DNA of 5,858 nt, from contig CAMWPE010000158.1 of the NCBI GenBank assembly GCA_947176055.1, forward strand, positions 1 through 5,858. The letters are read 5' to 3'. Both the position numbers and the translations under genes were made by a program. Shown here piece by piece: positions 1 to 5,658 of the stretch. Origin of the DNA: an uncultured Desulfovibrio sp. Lineage in GTDB: Bacteria > Desulfobacterota > Desulfovibrionia > Desulfovibrionales > Desulfovibrionaceae. The notes beneath the pieces are model-generated. The model was not told where the DNA came from, did not search any database, and saw nothing but the letters and a program-made list of their open reading frames with translations. Positions within the stretch are counted from its first letter, which is position 1; each line of letters starts with the position of its first letter.

Positions 1-249
1 GAACAGGATCCCGACGACGCGAAACCGCTGGCCGAAAGGCTCCTGTCCGCTCCGGATTGGTCCAAAGCCACGGCGCTTTCGCTCATGCTTTTCGTGCTTT
101 TGTACTCCCCCTGCTTCGTAGCCCTGGTGGTTATCAAACAGGAGGCGGGAAGCTGGATCTGGGTAGCTTTCAGTATAGTTTTTAATACGGCCATGGCTTA
201 CGCCGTCGCTTTTATAGTTTACCAATGGGGTGTCAGATTCTGGACTTAA
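1..249 (+). CDS. feoB: Ferrous iron transport protein B, C-terminal fragment
   Basis: This is an open frame from the first base of the window to a TAA at 247-249. It gives 82 residues of the end of a longer protein; the GTPase domain and most of the membrane part lie off the left edge. FeoB is the inner-membrane transporter that brings Fe(II) into the cytoplasm. What is seen is a short hydrophilic stretch, then a hydrophobic segment at about residues 24-46 containing LLYSPC, then an SWIW stretch opening a second hydrophobic segment at about 51-76 that ends in VYQWG. The pattern L-Y-x-P-C followed by a G-S-W helix and a final VxxFxVYQ-like helix is characteristic of the last transmembrane helices of FeoB. 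Recognition is from memory of the family, not a search. The C-terminus looks intact. No feoA or feoC follows within the window. Confidence 0.82.
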   Translation, partial: EQDPDDAKPLAERLLSAPDWSKATALSLMLFVLLYSPCFVALVVIKQEAGSWIWVAFSIVFNTAMAYAVAFIVYQWGVRFWT

Positions 250-255
250 GCCGTA

Positions 256-275
256 AGAGTCGCGGCCCCGGCTCT
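256..275 (+). terminator. Weak hairpin just after feoB
   Basis: AGAGTCG (256-262) can pair with CGGCTCT (269-275), including one G-U pair, around a 6-base loop, starting 7 bases after the feoB stop. The position suits a 3' end, but no run of T follows, so this is at best a poor intrinsic terminator or a 3'-protecting hairpin. Confidence 0.25.
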
Positions 276-291
276 CCGCCTGCTCTAAATA

Positions 292-320
292 TTGCAAAGC
301 GAATTTTTCTGGTCTATCTT
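292..320 (+). promoter_or_regulatory. Possible sigma70-type promoter for the kbp-like gene
   Basis: TTGCAA (292-297) and TATCTT (315-320) are 17 bases apart. Each matches 4 of 6 bases of the bacterial -35 and -10 consensus. The spacing is ideal and the stretch is AT-rich compared with its surroundings. Transcription would start near 327, leaving a 5' leader of about 68 bases before the gene at 395. TATTAT at 328-333 is an alternative -10 with a worse -35. The assignment is by eye only. Confidence 0.3.
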
Positions 321-382
321 AATCGCATATTATGGATCCCAGAGAATTGGGCGACGCCAGAGTTTCGCGTGGAATCTCAACA

Positions 383-388
383 AAGGAG
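383..388 (+). promoter_or_regulatory. Ribosome binding site deciding the kbp-like start
   Basis: AAGGAG lies 6 bases before the ATG at 395. The in-frame upstream ATG at 332 has no such site, so 395 is taken as the start. Confidence 0.8.
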
Positions 389-394
389 AAAATT

Positions 395-838
395 ATGGGT
401 TTGTTTTCCTTTCTCAACGATGTGGGCGAGAAATTATTCGGCGGCAAAGAAGCCAAGGCCGACGAGCTGAAAAAGCATCTGGACGCCCAGGGCCTGGACA
501 CGCAGGGGATCGAAGTCCATGTGGACGGCGATCAGGTTACCTTGACAGGCTCCGTAAAGGATCAGGAAACCCTTGAAAAAGCCGTGCTGGCCGTGGGCAA
601 CAACGTGGGCGTCGGCGGCGTAAAGACCGACGATATCAAAGTGGAAAAGCCAGCCGAGGAATCCAATTTCTACGAGGTAAAATCCGGCGACACGCTCTGG
701 AAAATCGCGGAATCCCAGTACGGCAAAGGCAACGGAGCTAAATACACCATTATTTTTGAAGCCAACAAGCCCATGCTCAAGCATCCGGACAAAATCTATC
801 CCGGCCAGAAACTGCGCATCCCGCCCCTAAAGAAATAA
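395..838 (+). CDS. kbp: Kbp/YgaU-type BON-LysM protein (potassium-binding protein family)
   Basis: The 147-residue protein closely follows Escherichia coli Kbp (YgaU, 149 residues), a soluble cytoplasmic protein that binds K+ through its BON and LysM domains. Seen in the sequence: an N-terminal MGLFSFLNDVGEKLF that resembles the E. coli start; a BON domain at about residues 20-84 with the usual VTLTGSV strand and the VGNN...GVGGV segment; a short linker; and a LysM domain at about 91-143 with YEVKSGDTLWKIA, IFEANKPML and IYPGQKLRIP. There is no signal peptide or membrane segment, in keeping with a cytoplasmic location. The start at 395 is chosen for its Shine-Dalgarno and because extension to 332 would add 21 residues unlike the family. 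It is probably monocistronic, with its own promoter and a strong terminator. The family assignment is firm; K+ binding in this organism is inferred by homology. Confidence 0.88.
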   Translation: MGLFSFLNDVGEKLFGGKEAKADELKKHLDAQGLDTQGIEVHVDGDQVTLTGSVKDQETLEKAVLAVGNNVGVGGVKTDDIKVEKPAEESNFYEVKSGDTLWKIAESQYGKGNGAKYTIIFEANKPMLKHPDKIYPGQKLRIPPLKK

Positions 839-857
839 ACGCGCTTAAACGATAAGA

Positions 858-883
858 GCCCGCCACGGAGCGGGCATTTTTAT
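858..883 (+). terminator. Intrinsic terminator of the kbp-like gene
   Basis: GCCCGC (858-863) and GCGGGC (870-875) form a perfect 6-bp GC stem with a 6-base loop, followed by ATTTTTAT (876-883). It begins 19 bases after the kbp stop, a classic Rho-independent terminator on the plus strand. Confidence 0.85.
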
Positions 884-927
884 TTTAAAAACTGTAATGG
901 GGAACGAATACGAAGGGTTATACAGGT

Positions 928-956
928 TTGCGCGCGACCTGGAAATAGAATATAAA
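928..956 (+). promoter_or_regulatory. Possible promoter ahead of the micro-ORF
   Basis: TTGCGC (928-933) and TATAAA (951-956) are separated by 17 bases. The -10 matches 5 of 6 consensus positions and the -35 only 3 of 6. A transcript would begin near 963, just at the 12-bp inverted repeat, and would contain the structured leader and the micro-ORF at 1028. No other gene on this strand would use it. Confidence 0.35.
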
Positions 957-969
957 AACACGTCCGGTT

Positions 970-1018
970 GCCCTCCCATATCGCGCGCCGGCGCGGCGCG
1001 CAACATGCGAAGGAGGGC
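970..1018 (+). promoter_or_regulatory. Leader hairpin that would bury the micro-ORF Shine-Dalgarno
   Basis: GCCCTCC (970-976) is perfectly complementary to GGAGGGC (1012-1018), which contains most of the AGGAGG Shine-Dalgarno (1011-1016) of the ORF at 1028. The loop between them holds a 12-base perfect palindrome, CGCGCCGGCGCG (984-995), able to form its own hairpin. If transcribed, the default fold would mask the ribosome binding site. The pairing is seen directly; a regulatory role is inference. No known riboswitch class is recognised. Confidence 0.35.
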
Positions 1019-1027
1019 GCCCGGGCC

Positions 1028-1090
1028 ATGCGGAAACTATTTTTCGCCTCGCTCGTCGCTATAGCCTTGCTTCTTTTATTGGCTAACTAA
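1028..1090 (+). CDS. Putative 20-residue hydrophobic micro-protein
   Basis: ATG (1028) to TAA (1088-1090) encodes 20 residues: a basic start (MRKLFF) followed by an uninterrupted hydrophobic run rich in Ala, Leu, Ile and Val, ending in Ala-Asn. AGGAGG lies 11 bases before the ATG, slightly far but strong, and a promoter-like pair sits at 928-956. The product would be either a single-pass small membrane protein or the leftover signal sequence of a secreted or lipoprotein gene whose body has been lost. No Cys lipobox is seen. A stable hairpin (1105-1139) follows 15 bases after the stop. I know no family with this sequence. Real translation is uncertain: a hydrophobic 20-codon frame can occur by chance, and only the combination with a Shine-Dalgarno makes it worth listing. 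Confidence 0.35.
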   Translation: MRKLFFASLVAIALLLLLAN

Positions 1091-1104
1091 GCCATGTAAA
1101 AGTT

Positions 1105-1139
1105 GACCCCGGCTCTGAATAGGACGAGGAGCCGGGGTC
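1105..1139 (-). terminator. Strong 11-bp hairpin between convergent units
   Basis: GACCCCGGCTC (1105-1115) and GAGCCGGGGTC (1129-1139) pair perfectly around a 13-base loop. On the minus strand the stem is followed by AACTTTTAC, a weak T-run, so it may end the restriction operon 155 bases after its last gene. On the plus strand no T-run follows. It might act from both sides, or be a relic of a mobile-element end. The stem is certain; the function is not. Confidence 0.45.
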
Positions 1140-1196
1140 GTAAAATTAATCTCCAACTTGGCAACCGGACGCGGGGGCGTTAACCAGCGTCGCGCC

Positions 1197-1232
1197 AGCC
1201 CCGGGATTGTCCTGACCGACGGTTCCGGGGTT
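1197..1232 (+). terminator. Second GC-rich hairpin before the restriction operon's 3' end
   Basis: Positions 1197-1206 can pair with 1223-1232 (core CCCCGG/CCGGGG, with two G-U pairs) around a 16-base loop. Downstream on the plus strand comes CCCATTTTAATT, an imperfect T-rich tail. It could stop plus-strand transcription before it runs into the convergent restriction gene. Apart from this, nothing gene-like is seen in 1172-1293. Confidence 0.25.
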
Positions 1233-1293
1233 CCCATTTTAATTAATACCTTTCGCGGTGTTTGGGAAGATCCCGCGCGACCGCTACTTCTGA

Positions 1294-4200
1294 TTATTTC
1301 TCATATTCGGCGTCGATCAACGCCCGCAATTTCCCATCCTTGACCGCCGCCATGGCGTCGCCCAGACGGAAATTATGCCGCATGGATTCGTCGGTAAAAC
1401 CCAGTATAAAGTTGGTCGCGATCCGGTATATTATTTCCGAAGGCGCCATGCCGTAAACCTGCTTTTCCAGAATATGGGCCAGTCTGGCGCGAGCGTACGG
1501 ATAAGCCTTTTTTAGCCCGTCGCTCCGGTATAATCTCTTGATTATTTCCGCGATATACAATCCGGATTTCATATAAAGATCGGCGAAGGTTCGCGCTGGA
1601 TCGTCAAAGCAGCCAGGGTTTTCCCTTTCCATGGCGTCGACCATTTCCATGACGACTTCGCGGGGAGTGAATACCTGATTATTTTTCTGCTGGGGAATAT
1701 AATCAAAAATATCTTCCTTTTGATTTTCGTCAAAATAATCGGCGAGAGCTTTCTTTTTAGCTAGAAATTCGCGGATGGAATCGTCGAACACAGTTTCGTC
1801 AAAAACGCCGCCCGCGAAATTTTCCGTTTTTCCCGTCTCTTCGTCCCTATACTCGCCGCCGTCGCGCAGGAAAACGAAATCGGCGATAGAAATTCCCGTT
1901 GCCTCCCGGAACACTTCGTCGCTTACGTAATTTTCGAAATTGGCCAGCTGCAGATTTTCGTCGCCATAGGCCATGATAAAACTGGGGATCGTTCTGGCAA
2001 AGCCCCGCAACCGCGCCCGGATCTCGTTTTCGGAACTCTTTTTGTTATTATTGGCTCGCATTGTCTCCATTTCTTTAATGAGATCAGCCGGCGCGTTGTT
2101 CCAGGTTTCCTTTACGGCTTCTTCCAGCTTGAATGAGAATGTATTGTCCGCTTCGTTTAGGGAAGCGTCGCGTTTTTCCTTCGCCGCGATCTTTCCGGAT
2201 TCATCAGTAGCTTTTTCCAGATTCCTGGCGTATTCCGCCTCCGCTATTTTCTTCGCCCGCTCGCAATCGTCGGCGACGCGTTTCAGCTTGTCGTCGATTG
2301 TTTCCTTGATCTTCTTTGCGAGGTTTTTGCGCTCGCTGTTTTTTAGTTTGTTGGCTTCCGCCAATGGAGTCGCTATTTCGCTGACGAACTTTTCCGTAAT
2401 TTTCAACGCCGCCGCGGCGGCTTTTTCCTTCGCGTCGGTTTTGGTCGCGTCGGAGACGATTGTTCTCACGTCATCGAGAGATTCGTCGAGATAGCCGTAA
2501 ATCTTCTCGCCGAATAATTCCCGCGACTGGCCGATGACTTTTTCGTCGGGAATGTCTATTTCGCCGTTTTCGTCGACGGGGACAAGTTTGATTTTGTCAA
2601 GTTCCTCCGGTTTTTCCTTCCGTTTTTCCTCCTGGGCTACGGGTAATTTGTCCAGAATGCGCCGGACCATGGCCGGAGCCGCGAAGATCGCGCCCAGATT
2701 TTTAAACAGGAAATTGGACATAAAACCACGCTCGACGACGGCCCGGCTTTTCAGGCGGGCGGGGATGGTCAGGACTCGCGTCGCGTCCAGCTCGACCATC
2801 CGGCCTTCGTCGTCCTCGCCGATTACGGGCAGGAAATTCAGAAGTTTTTTCACGCGCCGCTCCCGATCTTCCGAAGTTCCTCCGCCAGCGCCCGGATCGA
2901 TATTATTGGCGAACTCGTCGTAAATGGTCAGTGTCCGCGCCGGATCAAAATCGAAGACGTAGGCGTTTTCCTTCATTACCAGATCTTCGCCCTCCAGGCC
3001 GCGCCAGGGATTCTGGGCGCGGAAAGCGGCCTGCATGTAGGCGGCGGGACTAGAGAGATTGCACAGCATGAGAACGGCGCTCCATTCGGGTATGGTCACG
3101 CCCACTGTGAGCTGGCCGACCGTCAGGGTAATGGTCTTGTCGTACTTCGCTACGGCGTCCTTTACCTGATTGTAGGCCTTTTTTCTCGCGCCGTCGTCGC
3201 CGTCGCCCGCGGCAAGGATGATCTTGTACTCGCGGAATACTTCGTCTTCCTCGAGGAGCTTTTTGAGCGCTTTCGCGCTTGCGACCCTGTCCATATACCA
3301 CATGGTATGAGCGAGGGCCTTCCTCAATTCCGGCGACGAAAAGGGATATTTTTCGTTTCTGGTCAGCGCCCGGACGAATTTTTTGACATCTTCCTCACGC
3401 TCGAATTTACCGCTCGAGTCAGTCTTGAAAAATTCGTTGAGATCGAAGGCGTAGTCGACGGCGTCCTCGCCTTCGGCCACGACGATTCCCCGCTTCGCCT
3501 TGTCCCGGATTATTTCGGACATCTGGTATGTGAAAAGGTTGAGCTTTGGCAGGCGCTCGTAGGGATTGGGTTCGGGACCGGCCCAATTTTCCTTCGCGGC
3601 CTGCTCGTCGGCGTAGGACCAGTTGTAAATTTGATCGGCTTCGAAGCGACCGCTGGCCAGTTGCCGGAATGGCGTGCCGGACAGATATAAAGTATGCTCG
3701 CGCTTGATGTGATCGAACGCGCGCTCCGTCTTATAGGTGTCCACGCCCTCGTGCGATTCATCGACAATGAGCAGATCGAATTCCAGATCCTTGATCCATT
3801 TCAGCTTGTCGTAATCGCCCCCGAAATAGAGCGAGCCTTTAAGCCCTTGCAGGGATTCGAAGGCTATCATTTTGCGCGAAACTTTCCGCGCGCTTTGATA
3901 TTGCTCCCTGGTCAGGACGCCGGGTTTGCCTTTCAGGGCGTCGTTGTCGGACACGAAAGCGTATTCGCCTTTGCCCCGTATAAACTTGTCGTAATCTTCG
4001 GCCCATGCGTTGGCGATTCCCGGCCTGTTGCTTACAATTAAAACCCTGTCGAATCCCATCCTTTCAATGAGGGCGTAGGATGTAAGAGTCTTGCCAAAGC
4101 GGGGCTTGGCATTCCACAGGTATTCGCTGTCTTCTTCTTCCCGCTCAAATCTCGCGACCGTCCCCTTTACCGCGGCTTCCTGCTCGGCCCGTAGCGTATA

Positions 4201-4593
4201 AGGCTCGACCTGGGAATTTCCTTGAAAATCGCGACGGGCGAACTCGCCGAAATATGCATGGGACGTCGGCCCATCGAGGGGGAAAATTTCGAGAAGGCCC
4301 CCCGTCTCCGGATCCTTTTCCTGTTCGATATTTTTTTCGCGAACCAGCCAGGCGTGAAAATCCTTATCAGTAAAGATCTCGCCAGCGCCGTCGCGATAGA
4401 CGGCGTAGTCGTCCCATTCCAGCTTCGGCCTTATCCCCGCCGTCTTCGTTTGTTCGGCTATTCTTTGCTCCGGATCGCGATTCGTCTGACCGATCTTTAT
4501 CTTGCCCCGCAGATATTCCACGCCCGGGAGGGTATAGGCGTAGATCAAGGGAATGCCCGGAATTTTATTTGGACGGATTTGGGTCTTGTCCAT
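1294..4593 (-). CDS. Restriction core: GIY-YIG nuclease, SF2 helicase and N-terminal half of an N6-adenine methyltransferase
   Basis: The protein has 1099 residues. The start is the ATG at 4593, preceded by AAGGAG at 8 bases. Domains in order: (1) T5orf172-type GIY-YIG nuclease, about 12-88, with IPLIYAYT, KIKIGQT and a following R-x(4)-R, then E72 and H80 as candidate active-site residues. (2) SF2 helicase/translocase, about 130-530: motif I NAKPRFGKT (161-169), motif II DESH (278-281), motif III SGTP (305-308), motif V-like GQLTVGVTIP (493-502), motif VI-like QAAFRAQNPWR (521-531). (3) A Lys/Glu/Ala-rich, probably coiled-coil, stretch at about 715-865. (4) Methyltransferase N-terminal half: motif X-like QVFTPREVV (973-981), an altered AdoMet-binding motif I FADLYMKSG (1003-1011), QVYGMAPSEIIYRIATN (1045-1061) and GDA (1078-1080). 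The protein then ends without any NPPY; that motif opens the upstream gene. By family logic it is an ATP-dependent restriction enzyme that cuts unmethylated DNA and, with its partner, methylates adenine. The domain calls are firm; the division of labour is inferred. Confidence 0.85.
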   Translation of the reverse strand: MDKTQIRPNKIPGIPLIYAYTLPGVEYLRGKIKIGQTNRDPEQRIAEQTKTAGIRPKLEWDDYAVYRDGAGEIFTDKDFHAWLVREKNIEQEKDPETGGLLEIFPLDGPTSHAYFGEFARRDFQGNSQVEPYTLRAEQEAAVKGTVARFEREEEDSEYLWNAKPRFGKTLTSYALIERMGFDRVLIVSNRPGIANAWAEDYDKFIRGKGEYAFVSDNDALKGKPGVLTREQYQSARKVSRKMIAFESLQGLKGSLYFGGDYDKLKWIKDLEFDLLIVDESHEGVDTYKTERAFDHIKREHTLYLSGTPFRQLASGRFEADQIYNWSYADEQAAKENWAGPEPNPYERLPKLNLFTYQMSEIIRDKAKRGIVVAEGEDAVDYAFDLNEFFKTDSSGKFEREEDVKKFVRALTRNEKYPFSSPELRKALAHTMWYMDRVASAKALKKLLEEDEVFREYKIILAAGDGDDGARKKAYNQVKDAVAKYDKTITLTVGQLTVGVTIPEWSAVLMLCNLSSPAAYMQAAFRAQNPWRGLEGEDLVMKENAYVFDFDPARTLTIYDEFANNIDPGAGGGTSEDRERRVKKLLNFLPVIGEDDEGRMVELDATRVLTIPARLKSRAVVERGFMSNFLFKNLGAIFAAPAMVRRILDKLPVAQEEKRKEKPEELDKIKLVPVDENGEIDIPDEKVIGQSRELFGEKIYGYLDESLDDVRTIVSDATKTDAKEKAAAAALKITEKFVSEIATPLAEANKLKNSERKNLAKKIKETIDDKLKRVADDCERAKKIAEAEYARNLEKATDESGKIAAKEKRDASLNEADNTFSFKLEEAVKETWNNAPADLIKEMETMRANNNKKSSENEIRARLRGFARTIPSFIMAYGDENLQLANFENYVSDEVFREATGISIADFVFLRDGGEYRDEETGKTENFAGGVFDETVFDDSIREFLAKKKALADYFDENQKEDIFDYIPQQKNNQVFTPREVVMEMVDAMERENPGCFDDPARTFADLYMKSGLYIAEIIKRLYRSDGLKKAYPYARARLAHILEKQVYGMAPSEIIYRIATNFILGFTDESMRHNFRLGDAMAAVKDGKLRALIDAEYEK

Positions 4594-5621
4594 TATTCCA
4601 TCTCCTTGACATGGCTTTCGATAAAGTCGATTTCTTCCCGGGTCAGGCCGTATTTTGCGTATAGCTGGCGGTCAATTTCCGCGATCGATTTTGACCAGTC
4701 GATATCGGATTTGGATGTAAAGTCCTGGAGGGGGACGTAATCAAATTTTTGGGGAGTGAGCGCTTGGGTAGTCTTCAGAATACCAAGCAACGCTCTTGCA
4801 AATTTAGATTTTATATATTTTTCAGCCGCTTTAGCTTCAAATATTGTATTAAAACTTCCAACGCTTAAAAAAGTTTCAGTCGCTCCTTCTCCTGGGCGGC
4901 TAATAATTGGTTGCGACAGAGTTTCCCCGAACTCTCCAGCCCCATTAGCGCCCGCTAGAAAAACTTTATATTTATCAAGGTTTATAACCTTATTAATATA
5001 ATCTCTTCGGATATATTTTTCAACTCTATCATTTCCTAGACGACCAATAATTTTTAAATAACTATGACCGTCATTCGGTGTCGAATCATGAAAAATGGCT
5101 CCTAACTTTTGAAATACATTTGATTTTAAATCATTTTCATGGCCAGAGCTTAATAGACTTTTAGCTTCAGGAAAGTCTTTATGAAATAATTGGGTAAAAT
5201 GATATGCGTAGCTCGTAACGATAATTCTAGTCAATGGGTCGCTTTTGCATCGAATTTTATGAAGAATAGTATTTAATGATTGGTATTTTGTAAAAACTTC
5301 AATGGGAGAGAAGTTTTTGGAATTATCGTAATATGAAATTGCTACACCGCCTTTAATATCCGTATCAGGAAACAAATCACTTGAGTTTGAATAATAAGAA
5401 ATAACTTTAAAATGCGGATCGAATAGCATTTTTTTATTCCAGTTCTTGGGAGTGCTTCCGGCATTAAAAAGGAATCGTGCCGGATGAACCAGGATTACCT
5501 TATCAGCGCATTTAAACGATTCATCCATATATAAGTTATAGACTGGCGGCGTATAATACTTTTGATCTCCAATATTTTCATCCTGATACGGCGGATTCCC
5601 GATTATAAAATCAAATTTCAT
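4593..5621 (-). CDS. Methyltransferase catalytic/specificity subunit (NPPY plus target-recognition domain), Eco57I-like
   Basis: The protein has 342 residues. It opens with MKFDFIIGNPPYQ: NPPY (9-12) is motif IV, the catalytic motif of N6-adenine methyltransferases, and is normally found in the middle of such enzymes. No AdoMet-binding motif I precedes it; that half lies in the large protein encoded just downstream. Next comes a segment resembling post-motif IV regions of Eco57I-type enzymes (VILVHPARFLF, 42-52), a poorly conserved middle (about 110-250) that is the likely target-recognition domain, and a conserved end (KSKFARALLGILKTTQ at 271-286, then VPLQDF and a SDIDWS...YAKYGL...FIE block). 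The start is set by AGGA 6 bases upstream. The stop overlaps the next gene as TAATG. The middle is far more AT-rich than either neighbour. It probably completes the methyltransferase and chooses the DNA site for the complex. Methylation specificity cannot be read from the sequence. Confidence 0.8.
   Translation of the reverse strand: MKFDFIIGNPPYQDENIGDQKYYTPPVYNLYMDESFKCADKVILVHPARFLFNAGSTPKNWNKKMLFDPHFKVISYYSNSSDLFPDTDIKGGVAISYYDNSKNFSPIEVFTKYQSLNTILHKIRCKSDPLTRIIVTSYAYHFTQLFHKDFPEAKSLLSSGHENDLKSNVFQKLGAIFHDSTPNDGHSYLKIIGRLGNDRVEKYIRRDYINKVINLDKYKVFLAGANGAGEFGETLSQPIISRPGEGATETFLSVGSFNTIFEAKAAEKYIKSKFARALLGILKTTQALTPQKFDYVPLQDFTSKSDIDWSKSIAEIDRQLYAKYGLTREEIDFIESHVKEME
4602..4607 (-). promoter_or_regulatory. 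Ribosome binding site of the restriction core, inside the upstream gene
   Basis: AAGGAG on the minus strand lies within the last codons of the specificity module, 8 bases before the core's ATG. The two genes share one base in TAATG (4595-4591), so translation is probably coupled and the subunits made in related amounts. Confidence 0.8.
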
Positions 5622-5627
5622 CTTGTT

Positions 5628-5631
5628 TCCT
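5628..5631 (-). promoter_or_regulatory. Ribosome binding site of the specificity module
   Basis: On the minus strand, AGGA followed by six bases precedes the ATG at 5621. It is modest but well spaced. It supports a real start only 8 codons before NPPY, rather than a longer broken protein: the upstream frame is occupied by another gene's end and its stop. Confidence 0.65.
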
Positions 5632-5658
5632 ATAAAGCCCCGCGTCGCGCGCTATAAA
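5630..5658 (-). repeat. Short direct repeat between the two modules
   Basis: TTTATAG (minus strand) occurs twice, at 5652-5658 and 5630-5636, separated by the 15-base GC-rich GCCCCGCGTCGCGCG (plus strand). It fills almost the whole 37-base gap between the two specificity genes. It may be a protein-binding pair, a recombination scar or chance. Confidence 0.3.

Larger units (their letters stand above)
961..1171. repeat. Stretch bounded by a 12-bp perfect inverted repeat
   Basis: CGTCCGGTTGCC (961-972) is the exact reverse complement of GGCAACCGGACG (1160-1171). Between the arms lie a GC palindrome (984-995), the micro-ORF with its Shine-Dalgarno, and an 11-bp hairpin (1105-1139). The length (211 bp), terminal repeats and absence of a transposase would suit a miniature mobile element, but I see no target-site duplication at the outer edges. 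It could equally be a large RNA stem or chance. Confidence 0.35.

Noticed and set aside
332..394. Longer start for the kbp-like gene at ATG 332
   Set aside because: It has no Shine-Dalgarno, and the added 21 residues do not resemble the family. The ATG at 395 has a strong site and reproduces the known Kbp N-terminus.
897..1064. 55-codon plus-strand frame beginning ATGGGGAACGAA
   Set aside because: No ribosome binding site precedes it, it starts right behind the kbp terminator, and its second half is low-complexity Arg/Pro/Ala caused by the GC palindrome. Not recognisable as a protein.
1158..1456. Plus-strand frames over the end of the restriction core
   Set aside because: No Shine-Dalgarno, no recognisable domain, and they mainly overlap the well-supported minus-strand gene. 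They are shadows of a GC-rich coding strand.
1973..4740. Several plus- and minus-strand frames of 83-173 codons inside the restriction operon
   Set aside because: All overlap the coding frames of the core and module; their composition (Ser/Arg/Phe-rich or Pro-rich) is typical of antisense or shifted reading.
4593..5621. Split methyltransferase as a simple frameshift or premature stop of one fused gene
   Set aside because: The catalytic half is encoded upstream of the other half, has its own start and ribosome binding site, and is coupled by TAATG. A frameshift would leave the halves in the normal N-to-C order.
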